From Ewingella americana ATCC 33852 (GTDB lineage Bacteria; Pseudomonadota; Gammaproteobacteria; Enterobacterales; Enterobacteriaceae), in the NCBI RefSeq assembly GCF_000735345.1, contig NZ_JMPJ01000065.1:248001-312000 (forward strand): a stretch of DNA of 64,000 bases, written 5' to 3'. The notes under the pieces were generated by a model, which worked only from the letters and a program-made list of their open reading frames with translations, was not told where the DNA came from and ran no database searches. Shown here in pieces: positions 25,210 to 33,959 of the stretch. The translations under genes and the position numbers were made by a program. Position 1 is the first letter of the stretch. Every line of letters starts with the position of its first letter.

Positions 25210-25527
25210 TTACACAGAAACCAGTTTCAGGCCGATAACCCCTGCCAGAATCAGTGCAATGCAGAGTAATCGCATCGGCGATGCGGGATCCCCTAACAGC
25301 ATGATGCCCAGTAGCGCGCTGCCCGCCGCACCAATCCCGGTCCACACCGCGTAGCCAGTGCCCATCGGCAAGGTGCGCAGGGAGAAAGAGAGCAGCGCCA
25401 CGCTCGCCAACCCGCTGACCACGGTGAACAGTGAAGGGATCAGGCGGGTGAACCCCGCCGACGACTTCATGCCATAGGCAAAAGCGATTTCGAGCAAACC
25501 CGCCACGCTCAGCATTAGCCATGCCAT
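25210..25527 (-). CDS. SMR family transporter (SugE/Gdx-like)
   Basis: 105 residues with four membrane helices. The first helix has the SMR active-site glutamate (AGLLEIAFAYGMKSSAGFTR), and GYAVWTGIGAAGSALLGIML is the family signature of helix 3. The W-x-E-like spacing and sequence resemble SugE/Gdx proteins, which export guanidinium or small quaternary ammonium ions as dual-topology dimers. It lies 26 bp after the AhpD-like gene and is probably co-transcribed with it. Confidence 0.85.
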   Translation of the reverse strand: MAWLMLSVAGLLEIAFAYGMKSSAGFTRLIPSLFTVVSGLASVALLSFSLRTLPMGTGYAVWTGIGAAGSALLGIMLLGDPASPMRLLCIALILAGVIGLKLVSV

Positions 25528-25553
25528 AGGCTGCTACCTCACAGACCTGAGAT

Positions 25554-26009
25554 TTAAGCCTTGGCGGCAGCGGCTGGCGTGGCGCGGAAGGCTACGCCAA
25601 AACGGTTGAACGCGTTCATCAGGCTGACGGCATAAGTCAGGTCAGTCAGCTCCTGCTCGCTAAACTCGGCAATCGCCGCCGCGTATTGCTCATCCGGCAC
25701 GCCGGTTTCGCTAACGCGAGTGACGCTTTCCGCCCAGCTCAACGCCACGCGCTCGCGGGCGGTGAACACGGCACCGGCTTCATGCCATACCGGGACCAGC
25801 ACCAGCTTTTCAACCGATAAACCCGACTTCAGCAGGTCGCGGGAGTGCATATCAATACAGAACGCACAGCCGTTGATTTGCGAAACGCGCAGGTAAACCA
25901 GATCAATCAGCTCTTTCGGCAGGCTGCCCTTCAGCAGCGTTGAGTACACGGCGCCAAAGGCTTTGTAACCCTCAGGAGAGGCTTTTGCATAGTCGATACG
26001 TTGAGTCAT
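25554..26009 (-). CDS. AhpD-like carboxymuconolactone decarboxylase family protein
   Basis: 151 residues. The peroxidase-like core is visible: INGCAFCIDMHSRDLLKSG, a CxxC with a following His as in AhpD-type alkylhydroperoxidases. Such proteins act as thiol-dependent peroxide reducers. I chose ATG 26009 because AAGGA lies about 8 nt upstream; an upstream ATG adds 11 residues with no site. It sits between an SDR gene and an SMR gene on the same strand. Confidence 0.88.
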   Translation of the reverse strand: MTQRIDYAKASPEGYKAFGAVYSTLLKGSLPKELIDLVYLRVSQINGCAFCIDMHSRDLLKSGLSVEKLVLVPVWHEAGAVFTARERVALSWAESVTRVSETGVPDEQYAAAIAEFSEQELTDLTYAVSLMNAFNRFGVAFRATPAAAAKA

Positions 26010-26105
26010 GATACTTCCTTCGTAGTGTCGTTTTGAGAACACTAGAATGAAGAATCTTGGCCTGCATCAAAAGCGCCATAAAATGTCTATTATTCCAGAC
26101 CATGA

Positions 26106-26888
26106 TTAGGCGGTCGGTACAGTGCCTCCATCAATAACGAACTCGGTGCCGCTGATAGATGCCGCGCGCGGCGAGACGACAAAGGCAATCAGGTCGGCCA
26201 CTTCATGCGGTTTGGCCGGTCGCCCAAGCGGAATGCCGCCCAGCGAGTCCATAATAATCTGCTTGCCACCGGCGTAATCGGTGCCCGCCTCTTCGGCCAG
26301 ACGCTCGGCCATCGCCACCGCGGCGGTAGTTTCCACCCAGCCCGGCGAAACGCGCACCACGCGCACGCCCTGCGGCGTCACCTCTTTCGACAGGCTTTTG
26401 CTGTAAGTGGATAGCGCCGCTTTCGCCGCCGCATAGGCGGTGGTGGATTCCGGCAGCGGCAGCTGATGTTGAATTGAAGTGACATGGATAATCACTCCCG
26501 CGCCCTGTTTGAGCATTTCCGGCAGAAGTGCGCGATCAAGCCGCACGGCTGACAGCAGGTTGAGGTTCAACTCGGCCAGCCACTGCTCGTCATCCAGCAC
26601 GGCAAAACCGCCGCCCGGCGCGGTTGAACCGCCCACTACATTAACCAGCACGTCGATTCCGCCGAGTAGCTTTAAGGTGGCGGCAGCGACGTCGGCACAG
26701 CCCTGCGCGGTGCTAACGTCAGCAGCGATGTATTGCACATTGGCCTGCGCGCCTTGGGAGATATCGCGCGCGGTGGTGACCACTTTCGCGCCCACTTGCT
26801 GTAAAACCTGCACCACGGCTTCGCCCACGCCCTTAGTGCCGCCAGTAACCAAAACGCGTGCGCCCGTTAAACCTAATTCAAAACTCAT
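26106..26888 (-). CDS. short-chain dehydrogenase/reductase
   Basis: 260 residues. Classical SDR: cofactor loop [16 protein letters not shown] in place of NNAG, catalytic Ser in VTSIQHQ, Tyr-x3-Lys in YAAAKAALS and VSPGWVETT after the active site. The NNAG motif is changed to NVVGG, which is unusual. The substrate is unknown. It is divergent from an HxlR regulator. Confidence 0.9.
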   Translation of the reverse strand: MSFELGLTGARVLVTGGTKGVGEAVVQVLQQVGAKVVTTARDISQGAQANVQYIAADVSTAQGCADVAAATLKLLGGIDVLVNVVGGSTAPGGGFAVLDDEQWLAELNLNLLSAVRLDRALLPEMLKQGAGVIIHVTSIQHQLPLPESTTAYAAAKAALSTYSKSLSKEVTPQGVRVVRVSPGWVETTAAVAMAERLAEEAGTDYAGGKQIIMDSLGGIPLGRPAKPHEVADLIAFVVSPRAASISGTEFVIDGGTVPTA

Positions 26889-26951
26889 GTTGATGCCCTC
26901 AGTGGATGTTCATTTCCAGCCAAGCATCGTGGTAAAATATATTGATAACAA

Positions 26952-26978
26952 GTACATACAATTAAGTCGGGTACATAC
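26952..26978. promoter_or_regulatory. direct repeats GTACATAC, candidate HxlR operator
   Basis: GTACATAC occurs at 26952-26959 and 26971-26978, 19 bp apart (about two helix turns), between the SDR and HxlR genes. HxlR proteins are known to bind paired direct repeats. Confidence 0.45.
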
Positions 26979-27038
26979 TTAAAAGTAAGTTTTTTGAATT
27001 TAAAGGCGAAAAGCGCAAATATTATTTACTATAAAAAA

Positions 27039-27419
27039 ATGACAACGATAAATGAAAACAGCGCGCCTCCGCCGCAGGGTCAGGGCCACAAGTACACCCG
27101 TGAAACCGCCGCCATTGGCGTCGAAAAGGTGATTAAACTGCTGGATGGGCGCTGGAAACTGCTCATTCTGTTTCAGCTTTTTGGCGGCCGGGTGCTGCGA
27201 TTCTCCGATCTCGAAAGGGCCATCCCCGCTGTCTCGCAAAAAATGCTGATTCAACAACTGCGCCAGCTAGAAAATGACGGCATCGTCAAACGCCTCGTCT
27301 ACCCCGAAGTCCCGCCGCGAGTGGAATACTCGCTGACGGAATGGGGGCAAGATCTCTGTCCGGTGCTCGACGCTTTGTTAAATTGGGCGGCACTGCGTGA
27401 AGCGCAGTCGGCGGACTAG
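27039..27419 (+). CDS. HxlR family transcriptional regulator
   Basis: 126 residues from ATG 27039. It shows the HxlR winged helix: LLDGRWKLLILFQLFGGRVL then RFSDLERAIPAVSQKMLIQQ and VEYSLTEWGQDLCPVL. No good Shine-Dalgarno is visible; a TTG 45 bp upstream is an alternative start. There is no Cys in the core, so redox sensing of the QorR/YodB kind is unlikely. It is divergent from the SDR gene. Confidence 0.85.
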   Translation: MTTINENSAPPPQGQGHKYTRETAAIGVEKVIKLLDGRWKLLILFQLFGGRVLRFSDLERAIPAVSQKMLIQQLRQLENDGIVKRLVYPEVPPRVEYSLTEWGQDLCPVLDALLNWAALREAQSAD

Positions 27420-27436
27420 CACGGCCTGCAGCTAGA

Positions 27437-28288
27437 TCACGGCACGGGCTTAGTCAGCTGGGATGCTTTCCACAGGGAGCCGGGATTCACGCGGGTTGGG
27501 TAGAGTGCCAGCATGGCTTGATAAAGCTCTCCGGCGCTGTCGGTTTCTTCGGCGAGGCGATTGAAGTCCAGCAAATACTGTTTGGTTTCGGCGATATTCT
27601 CCGGCGCGTCGTCGTTTTCCGGCACCTTATGGCCCGCCACCACGTAAGCCGGTTTCAGCGCCGCAAGGCTATCCAGCGTCTCAATCCACTCTACACGGCT
27701 CTGTTTATCCGTTTCGCCAAGGAAAGGATGAATGCCGTTATACACCACGTCGCCCGCCACCAGTAACTCGAGGGACGGGACATACAGGCTGGTCGATTCC
27801 GCCGTGTCCGTGCGGCCAGTATGCACCACCATCAGCTTGTGCCCTTCCAGCTCGAACTCGTCGCCGTTCAGCGGCTCGGCGACAACCAGCAGATCGTCGA
27901 TTTCACCCGGAAACAGCTTGTGCCAGAAGCCATCCACCCATGCTGGAGTAAGGTGCGACTGCATTGCCTTCACAATGGCCGGAGCCGCCACCGCGCGGGC
28001 CTGCGGGAAGTGTTCCAACAACGGAGCCAGCCCGAAGAAGTGGTCGCCGTGGCCGTGAGTGATGTAAATCGTGGTCAGATTTTTGCCGCTGGCAATCACC
28101 CAGTCCAACAGCGTTTGCGACTGCTCTTTGGTGAGGAAAGTGTCGACCAGCACGGCGTCTTTCTCGCCATAAATCAGCGTGGCGGAATTGGCGACCCACA
28201 TCAGTGACTCGAGTCCGGCTGGAATATCACGACTTAGGCCGGGGCGCTTAATGGTTAAAACATCCCATTTCAGGGCAGTTTTGCTCAT
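27437..28288 (-). CDS. MBL-fold metallo-hydrolase
   Basis: 283 residues. The metallo-beta-lactamase metal motif THGHGDHFFG is clear, with further ligands at VVHTGRTDTAE and VVAGHKVPEN. The family includes glyoxalase II, lactonases and quinolone-signal hydrolases; a specific substrate cannot be assigned. I chose ATG 28288 with GGAG 8 nt upstream. It is divergent from a TetR repressor whose operator TGACCGGTCA lies between them. Confidence 0.88.
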   Translation of the reverse strand: MSKTALKWDVLTIKRPGLSRDIPAGLESLMWVANSATLIYGEKDAVLVDTFLTKEQSQTLLDWVIASGKNLTTIYITHGHGDHFFGLAPLLEHFPQARAVAAPAIVKAMQSHLTPAWVDGFWHKLFPGEIDDLLVVAEPLNGDEFELEGHKLMVVHTGRTDTAESTSLYVPSLELLVAGDVVYNGIHPFLGETDKQSRVEWIETLDSLAALKPAYVVAGHKVPENDDAPENIAETKQYLLDFNRLAEETDSAGELYQAMLALYPTRVNPGSLWKASQLTKPVP

Positions 28289-28357
28289 GGTGTTTACTCC
28301 GAGGATGAACAGGGTTATCAATTGACAGCCGAATACGCAGCGGCTATAAATAAAATA

Positions 28358-28367
28358 TGACCGGTCA
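28358..28367. promoter_or_regulatory. TetR operator, TGACCGGTCA
   Basis: A perfect 10-bp palindrome in AT-rich flanks, 33 bp before the tetR start and 70 bp before the hydrolase start. Boxes with ACCGGT cores are common for TetR regulators of this kind. Confidence 0.65.
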
Positions 28368-28399
28368 GTTTATATTGTCAAGACAATCGGAGAAGCCAG

Positions 28400-29026
28400 A
28401 TGAACACCCCTGTCGATGTAGAAAAAAGAGGCCGCCGAGGGCCGAAGCCAAACCTCAGTACCCGTACCAATCTGGTTCAAGCCGGGTTGCAAACTTTCCA
28501 TCGCGAAGGTTTTGCCGCGACGGGCATTCAGAGCATCGTTGAGCAGGCGGGCGTGCCGAAAGGCTCTTTCTACAACCATTTCGACAGTAAAGAGACCTTT
28601 GGTGCTTCGGTGGTGGATGCCTATTTCGAGCGCGCGCAGGCCAGACTGGATAGCGCGTTCGGCAATACCGAGCTGGCGCCGCTGGCTCGGCTGGAGGCCT
28701 ATTTCGACAGCCTGATCGTGGCTTTTCGCGATAACCAGTTCAGCAAAGGCTGCCTGATGGGCAATCTCAGCGCCGAAATCGCCGACCACAGCGAGGCCAT
28801 TCGCCTGCGCTTAGTGGAGCAGTTCGCCGCATGGTGCCAGGTGATTGAGCACTGCCTGCTGGACGCTCAGCGCCAAGGGCAGCTTGACGGTAATTTGTCC
28901 GCCAAGTCGCTGAGTGACTTCATTCTGAATTCTTGGGAAGGCGCGCTGCTGCGCATGCGGGTGGAGAAGAATGAGACGCCGTTGCAGGAGTTTAAGCAGT
29001 TTATTTTTGGCCATTTGCTGGGCTAG
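28400..29026 (+). CDS. TetR family transcriptional regulator
   Basis: 208 residues. The N-terminus is basic (EKRGRRGPKPN), then the TetR helix-turn-helix (ATGIQSIVEQAGVPKGSFYN, then HFDSKETFG) and a C-terminal domain with KGCLMGNLSAEIADHSEAIR, typical of AcuR/NemR-like members. It probably represses the divergent MBL-fold hydrolase and itself. The conserved Cys in KGCLMGNL may be a reactive sensor residue. Confidence 0.9.
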   Translation: MNTPVDVEKRGRRGPKPNLSTRTNLVQAGLQTFHREGFAATGIQSIVEQAGVPKGSFYNHFDSKETFGASVVDAYFERAQARLDSAFGNTELAPLARLEAYFDSLIVAFRDNQFSKGCLMGNLSAEIADHSEAIRLRLVEQFAAWCQVIEHCLLDAQRQGQLDGNLSAKSLSDFILNSWEGALLRMRVEKNETPLQEFKQFIFGHLLG

Positions 29027-29029
29027 GTA

Positions 29030-29066
29030 ATAACAAACGCCGCGCTGAAATAGCTCAGGGCGGCGT
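29030..29066 (-). terminator. terminator of the PTS operon
   Basis: On the minus strand ACGCCGC-CTGA pairs with TCAG-GCGGCGT with one C-C mismatch (29037-29066), followed by TTGTTATT. Confidence 0.55.
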
Positions 29067-29079
29067 CCGTGTTCCACTT

Positions 29080-30546
29080 TTACGCGTTGTTTTGATTGGC
29101 CTTAATATATTCAACAATGCCGTCGTACTGGCTGCCTTCGATAAAGTTGGTTATCGACATAAACTCGAATCCTTTATCGGCATGGAGTTTCTTCGCCCGG
29201 TCCAACAGCTGAACATGGGTGATGACTAAATCGGTATCGCTGGGGATCTCCTCGATTTTCGAGTTCGTCACCTTGATGTCGATCATCGCCTTCTTCAGCT
29301 TGCTCTTCAGGACAGACGCCCCCATCGCGCTCGACCCCATCCCGGCGTCGCAAGCAACAATGATTTTGTCGATGTGTTTTGCGGCAAGGCGCTGCAAAGT
29401 TTCGCTGTTGCTGCTTAACGCTGCGCGGCGAGTTGCATCGCTGACATCAGTTGTGTTGAGCTCGTCAGACACGGCTTCTTCCGGGGTTCGGTCGAATTTC
29501 AATAGCACCGAGGCGATAGCAAAGGCCACGGCCATTCCGGCAAAGAAGCCGACTAAATTCCCCAGCATCGCCCCTTTTGGTGTCAGGATCAGCATCGCAA
29601 AGAAGCTGCCCGGAGAAGGCGTCGCCACCGTGCCGCCGCCCAGCAACATAAAACAGGCAAGTGACGTGGTGATGCCGCCCATCGTGGCGAAAACCAGCAC
29701 CGGTTTCATCAATACGAAGGGGAAGTAGACCTCACCAATCCCACCCACGCCGGCTATCAGCGCAGCCGTTGGCGCGGTTTTCTTCGCCATGCCTTTGCCA
29801 AAAAATGAGATGGCTAACAGCGTGCCGACAGAAGGGCCACAGTTGGCATCCACCAAGAACAGAATCGATTTCCCGTGCTCAGCAACCTGCTGTAAACCCA
29901 GCGGGGCCATGATGCCGTGGTTAATTGCATTGTTTAAAAAGAGTACCTGGGCTGGCGCAACAAAAACTGAAATGAAAGGCAGTAAATCATGGGCGATGGT
30001 CCAGTTCACGCCGCTAGACAGTAAGTGGATCATGCCCTCAATGATTGGGCCTATTATGATGTATCCGGCTAAGGTAATAACCAGACCGATGATCCCCATA
30101 CTGAAGTTGCTGATTAACATCTCAAAACCTGCGCGGAATTTCCCGTCGAGGAATTGGTCCGTTTTCTTCATTATCCAAGCTGCGAATGGCCCGATAATCA
30201 TGGCACCGCTGAGCATGGTGACGTCAGAACCAATGATCAGGCCCATGGTCGCTAATGCCCCTATCGCCCCACCACGCTGCCCGTGAACAATAAATCCGCC
30301 GGTGAACCCAACCAGCAGTGGCAAAAGATAGGTTAAGATCGGGCTAACCAATGCACCAAGATGCTGGTTAGGGATCCAACCCGTCGGGATAAACAGCGCG
30401 GTAATTAAACCCCAAGCGACGAAAACGCCGAGGTTGGGCATCACCATGCCGCTCAGGAAATTCCCGAACCGTTGTACTTTTACCAATACTGTTTTGTCTT
30501 TTGTTTTACGTTCATTTTTTATAGTAAGCATTTTCATATTTCCCAT
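29080..30546 (-). CDS. mannitol-type PTS transporter, EIICB component
   Basis: 488 residues. Residues 20-350 form the EIIC membrane domain of the mannitol family (FGNFLSGMVMPNLGVFVAWG, then INHGIMAPLGLQQ, and GGIGEVYFPFVLMKP with the conserved GGIGE-type substrate motif). The C-terminal EIIB domain has the phosphorylated Cys in IIVACDAGMGSSAMGAS. There is no fused EIIA, unlike E. coli MtlA; EIIA is a separate gene at the operon start. It is the last gene of the operon. It should import and phosphorylate a polyol. The start is uncertain: ATG 30546 or ATG 30537. The substrate need not be mannitol, since no mtlD is present. Confidence 0.88.
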   Translation of the reverse strand: MGNMKMLTIKNERKTKDKTVLVKVQRFGNFLSGMVMPNLGVFVAWGLITALFIPTGWIPNQHLGALVSPILTYLLPLLVGFTGGFIVHGQRGGAIGALATMGLIIGSDVTMLSGAMIIGPFAAWIMKKTDQFLDGKFRAGFEMLISNFSMGIIGLVITLAGYIIIGPIIEGMIHLLSSGVNWTIAHDLLPFISVFVAPAQVLFLNNAINHGIMAPLGLQQVAEHGKSILFLVDANCGPSVGTLLAISFFGKGMAKKTAPTAALIAGVGGIGEVYFPFVLMKPVLVFATMGGITTSLACFMLLGGGTVATPSPGSFFAMLILTPKGAMLGNLVGFFAGMAVAFAIASVLLKFDRTPEEAVSDELNTTDVSDATRRAALSSNSETLQRLAAKHIDKIIVACDAGMGSSAMGASVLKSKLKKAMIDIKVTNSKIEEIPSDTDLVITHVQLLDRAKKLHADKGFEFMSITNFIEGSQYDGIVEYIKANQNNA

Positions 30547-30603
30547 TGTAGGGTTACGAGGAAACGTAAAGCGAAATAAATACTGTCCTGTCGTCGACTT
30601 TCC

Positions 30604-31401
30604 TTACCGGGATTTTCCTCCGGAAATATTTATCGTCGTTCCACTAATATAGCTTGAGTGATTGGAGACTAAATAAGTCACTAAATCGGCTATCTCATGA
30701 TGTTCTCCTGCCCGGCCCAGAGGAATAGACCCGGTGTAGTCATTGTCGATATTATTCGGATCAAGGCCACGGGTATAAGCCAGCGCCCGATAATTCTCAT
30801 CACTGTTCATATTGGTTCTTTTATTAATACCCGGCGCAATACCGATAACCCGGATATTAAATCGGCCGAGTTCTTTAGCCCATGAGCGAGTAAAGCTATT
30901 GAGCGCGCCCTTGGTCGCCGAATAAATACTTTGCCCGGCTGACCCTTCGGTTCCTGCTTCGGAAGAAATATTAATGATAACGCCGGATTGACTTTCAATC
31001 ATATGCCGGGCAACTGCCTGCGCGCATAAAAAGGGTCCCTTCTGGTTAACATTAACAATAAAATCAAAGTCCGCCTCGGTGGCTTCATAGGCATTATTTT
31101 TCTTATAGAAGTCGACTAATAAACGCGGGCGGTTAACACCAGCATTATTAATCAAAGCATCGATTCGGCCATATTTGTTAATCACTTCCAGCACCATGCT
31201 TTCTACGCTATTTTTATTGGTGATGTCGCACTCAACAAAAAAATCCGCATTGGCTTTCGACTCTTCGCTTTCACGTAAATCACTGATCACCACAATGCTG
31301 TTATTAGCGTGCAGATTCTGCGCTATTTTCGCGCCAATGCCCGAGGCACCGCCGGTGACAATCACGACTTTTTGTTCTAGATCGATCCAATTTTTACTCA
31401 T
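30604..31401 (-). CDS. SDR family polyol(-phosphate) dehydrogenase
   Basis: 265 residues. SDR motifs: TGGASGIGAKI, NNAGVNRPR, catalytic Ser in NISSEAG, YSATKGALNSF and IAPGINKRTN. It resembles sorbitol-6-phosphate 2-dehydrogenases of the SDR type (SorD-like). In this PTS operon it should oxidise an imported polyol phosphate to a ketose phosphate. The Shine-Dalgarno is GGGGA before ATG 31401. The gene is clearly richer in AT than the regulators outside the operon. Confidence 0.85.
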   Translation of the reverse strand: MSKNWIDLEQKVVIVTGGASGIGAKIAQNLHANNSIVVISDLRESEESKANADFFVECDITNKNSVESMVLEVINKYGRIDALINNAGVNRPRLLVDFYKKNNAYEATEADFDFIVNVNQKGPFLCAQAVARHMIESQSGVIINISSEAGTEGSAGQSIYSATKGALNSFTRSWAKELGRFNIRVIGIAPGINKRTNMNSDENYRALAYTRGLDPNNIDNDYTGSIPLGRAGEHHEIADLVTYLVSNHSSYISGTTINISGGKSR

Positions 31402-31412
31402 GGTATTTTCCC

Positions 31413-31970
31413 CTATTCAAGATTGGCGTGTAATTGCCATAAACTGTGCATATCGATTTTCTTCTCTTCGACAATCATTAACGCGATGGTGTCGCCGAGA
31501 ATAAGTAAGGATTGTTCAAACAGGCTGGTCATAGGTTGAATCGACGGAATTTCGCCCGGCAGGTTTAATTTCGTCTGTACCGGAATTCGGATAAACAGGT
31601 CAGTAAATTCGCCCATTGAGCTGTTAGGATTAGCGCCAATATGTGCCACCGTGGCATTGAAGGTTTTGGCTTTGCGCGCAATTCCTAATGGGAACATGCT
31701 CTCACCACTGCCGGAGCCTACAATCAGCAGGTCGTTGCTGGTGATCGCCGGCTCGGTGATTTGGCCCACGACATAAGTTTTCACTCCGAGATGAGCCAGA
31801 CGCTTGGCTATTGCCTCTAATGACAGCAGCACTCGCCCCACGCCGACAAAGAAAACTTTGTCCGCTTTTTCAATCTTATCAACCAGCGCCAGAATACTTT
31901 CCGCCGAAATGCTATTGAGCGTGGTATCCAGTTCGCGAACTATTTTTTCTCTGGCCATGCTGTAATTCAT
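31413..31970 (-). CDS. SIS-domain 6-phospho-3-hexuloisomerase-like protein
   Basis: 185 residues with one SIS sugar-isomerase domain (ADKVFFVGVGRVLLSLEAIA, KTYVVGQITEPAI, LLIVGSGSGES). It resembles HxlB, which interconverts 3-hexulose 6-phosphate and fructose 6-phosphate. There is no HxlA (hexulose phosphate synthase) here, so a formaldehyde pathway is not indicated. I infer it handles the ketose phosphate made by the SDR. Start ATG 31970 with GAGGG upstream. It lies 11 bp before the SDR gene. Confidence 0.82.
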   Translation of the reverse strand: MNYSMAREKIVRELDTTLNSISAESILALVDKIEKADKVFFVGVGRVLLSLEAIAKRLAHLGVKTYVVGQITEPAITSNDLLIVGSGSGESMFPLGIARKAKTFNATVAHIGANPNSSMGEFTDLFIRIPVQTKLNLPGEIPSIQPMTSLFEQSLLILGDTIALMIVEEKKIDMHSLWQLHANLE

Positions 31971-32024
31971 TATAAAACCCTCGTATTGCGCTAAGGCCTG
32001 TAAAACAAAAATCAGGCCATGGGT

Positions 32025-32720
32025 TTATCGCTGAGATAAGCCGTTTTTGACCGCCATATCCAAATAGACTTTATTTTGCGCCAACGTATTACCGGAGATA
32101 TAGAGGCTGGTACTGCCCAGTACTAAATTATCCGCACCGGCACCAATCAGCTCGGGGATAGAATCTAAGGAGACTCGCCCGTCGACTTGGATTTCACAAT
32201 TCACCTGTCGTGAAGAAATTAACTGCGCTAAATCTCGGACTTTCTCCGCGGAATATACTGCCTGTTTTTCACTTCTATCACCGGCAAAGCCCGGATTAAT
32301 CAGCATAAGTAATACATTATCGAGCTGGGGTAAAAGGTAATCCAAACAGGAGAGCGGCGTTCCGGGATTTAACGCCAACCCTGCTTTCACTCCGCTGTTT
32401 CTAATCAGATTAATCAATCTGTCAGCATGTAAACTGGTTTCAATATGGAAGGAAATTTGCTGCACGCCAATCGCTAATATTTGCTCGACAAACCAATCGT
32501 TATTGCGCGACATGATATGTACATCAAATGCCAGATTAGTGATATCTCTTAATTTCTTAACAGTATCAATGCCTAATGGCATGCTCGGGCTAAATGCTCC
32601 ATCAATAATATCAATATGAAGCGCATCAATGCCTATCTCTTCCAGTTCTTTCACTGACCTTTCAAGATTTAATAAATCGGCACACATTATTGAGGGAGAA
32701 AGTACTATTTTCCTTTCCAT
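32025..32720 (-). CDS. ribulose-/allulose-phosphate 3-epimerase family protein
   Basis: 231 residues of the RPE barrel family: LSPSIMCADLLNLERSVKEL, the catalytic Asp in ALHIDIIDGAFSPSMPLGID, VHIMSRNN, LMLINPGFAG and IQVDGRVS with the second catalytic Asp. Sequence features such as MSRNNDW make it nearer to AlsE-like hexulose-phosphate epimerases than to Rpe, but this is uncertain. The start ATG 32720 has AAGGAA 6 to 8 nt upstream. It would feed a ketose phosphate into fructose 6-phosphate or xylulose 5-phosphate. Confidence 0.82.
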   Translation of the reverse strand: MERKIVLSPSIMCADLLNLERSVKELEEIGIDALHIDIIDGAFSPSMPLGIDTVKKLRDITNLAFDVHIMSRNNDWFVEQILAIGVQQISFHIETSLHADRLINLIRNSGVKAGLALNPGTPLSCLDYLLPQLDNVLLMLINPGFAGDRSEKQAVYSAEKVRDLAQLISSRQVNCEIQVDGRVSLDSIPELIGAGADNLVLGSTSLYISGNTLAQNKVYLDMAVKNGLSQR

Positions 32721-32827
32721 TTCAATTTCCTTAATCATTGAGTTAACTTTTAAAAAATGACCCACTGGTGATTAATGGCTAAATAAAATAAGGCCTTACC
32801 CACTATTTTCCGCGTGTTCTGCGTTAT

Positions 32828-33127
32828 TTATTCATTGGTTAGTGCTTCGCCCAAGCCGCTGGCAATAGCATCCTGTAATGCGGCTAATGTTTGCTGGGCG
32901 TCATCGCCATCAATAAATACGCGAACATGGTGGCCACGCTTAATGCCCAACACCATTAAGTTGAGCAAACTGCGGGCGCTGACGGTTTTTCCCGGCCGAT
33001 CGGTGTTGGTAATTTTCACCTCGCTGGTGAAAGGCTTGAGCGCCGCCACCAAATAGGCGCCGGGGCGCGCATGCAGCCCGTTAGGGTTATTAATTTGGAA
33101 ATCGGCCACTAAGCTGGTCTGACTCAT
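32828..33127 (-). CDS. HPr-family phosphocarrier protein of the PTS operon
   Basis: 99 residues. The HPr active site is complete: NPNGLHARPGAYLVAAL with the phosphorylated His, and SARSLLNLMVLGIKRGHHV in place of the regulatory serine region. It is not the general ptsH product (85 residues, ptsHI-crr context); it resembles the HPr-like domain of FruB. A dedicated HPr inside a polyol operon would let EI donate directly to this pathway. Start ATG 33127 with AGGG upstream. Confidence 0.87.
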   Translation of the reverse strand: MSQTSLVADFQINNPNGLHARPGAYLVAALKPFTSEVKITNTDRPGKTVSARSLLNLMVLGIKRGHHVRVFIDGDDAQQTLAALQDAIASGLGEALTNE

Positions 33128-33167
33128 GTTGCTACCCTACTGTTTTCACATGGATTAATGTCCGAAA

Positions 33168-33596
33168 TTAGACGCCCAGCACCTCAAGCACTTGCTGCTT
33201 GTTGGTCGCCCGACGGATGATTTCGACGTTTTCCTCTTCCATGCAGGCAATAGCAATCTGATTCAAAATATCCAAATGGCTGCCATCTTTACCGGCAATA
33301 CCAATCACCACATATGCCGTGGTGCCCTCGCCATAACTCACGCCTTCCGGGATCTGAATAACCGAAATCCCCGAGTGAATGATCTCGCTTTCAGAACCAT
33401 CCACGCCGTGGGGAATGGCTAAGTGATTGCCCATATAGGTCGATGTCAGCGCTTCACGCTTCACCATCAACTCAACATACTTTTCGCTGACATAGCCCGA
33501 GGCCACCAGCACGTCTCCCGCTTTGCGGATGGCATCAAACTTGTCGCTAAACGCCGCCCCTAACAGGATGCTGTCGGCATGCAGAATGCTGTTCAT
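33168..33596 (-). CDS. PTS EIIA component, mannitol/fructose type
   Basis: 142 residues. The phosphorylated histidine is in TYMGNHLAIPHGVD, as in EIIA of the mannitol/fructose class. It receives phosphate from an HPr and passes it to the EIIB Cys of the downstream EIICB gene. I chose ATG 33596 because AAAGGAG lies 7 nt upstream. It is the first gene of the operon, 40 bp before the HPr-like gene. Confidence 0.9.
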   Translation of the reverse strand: MNSILHADSILLGAAFSDKFDAIRKAGDVLVASGYVSEKYVELMVKREALTSTYMGNHLAIPHGVDGSESEIIHSGISVIQIPEGVSYGEGTTAYVVIGIAGKDGSHLDILNQIAIACMEEENVEIIRRATNKQQVLEVLGV

Positions 33597-33959
33597 TTTG
33601 ACTCCTTTAACTGGCAAGAAACTTCAAAAAGCCCAATTACTCACAACCAATAAACACATCAAGTCACAACTTAAAACCCAAATATCGCAACCTCAATCGC
33701 AATATTCATAACTAGTGGTTCACTTATCAAGCGAATAAATGTCAAAACCAGAGATCAATCACAATTTTTCGCCAGCATCTGTATGATTGTGGATCCTTGA
33801 TGTAGAGTGCTTAGGCACAATTTCAGGGTCAGAAAATTGCTCAATAGCCGATGCATGCTTTTTCTTTATTAAGAGGAAAGGCCCACAATTAAAATAAGCA
33901 TCTGAATATATTGAATTTATATGAATTTCTTTGTCAGACACTTTTAAAAGGTAGCTAGA
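33597..33959. other. divergent promoter region of PTS operon and deoR gene
   Basis: 363 bp without a gene. It is AT-rich and contains two ATCGCAA elements near 33680-33705, of which one faces GCAATATT. This is the likely operator zone for the DeoR repressor. A TCACA half-site near 33760 could belong to a weak CRP site, but the other half is poor. Confidence 0.5.

Noticed and set aside
33755-33775. CRP site in the PTS promoter
   Set aside because: Only one half (TCACA) is good; the facing half matches at two of five positions.
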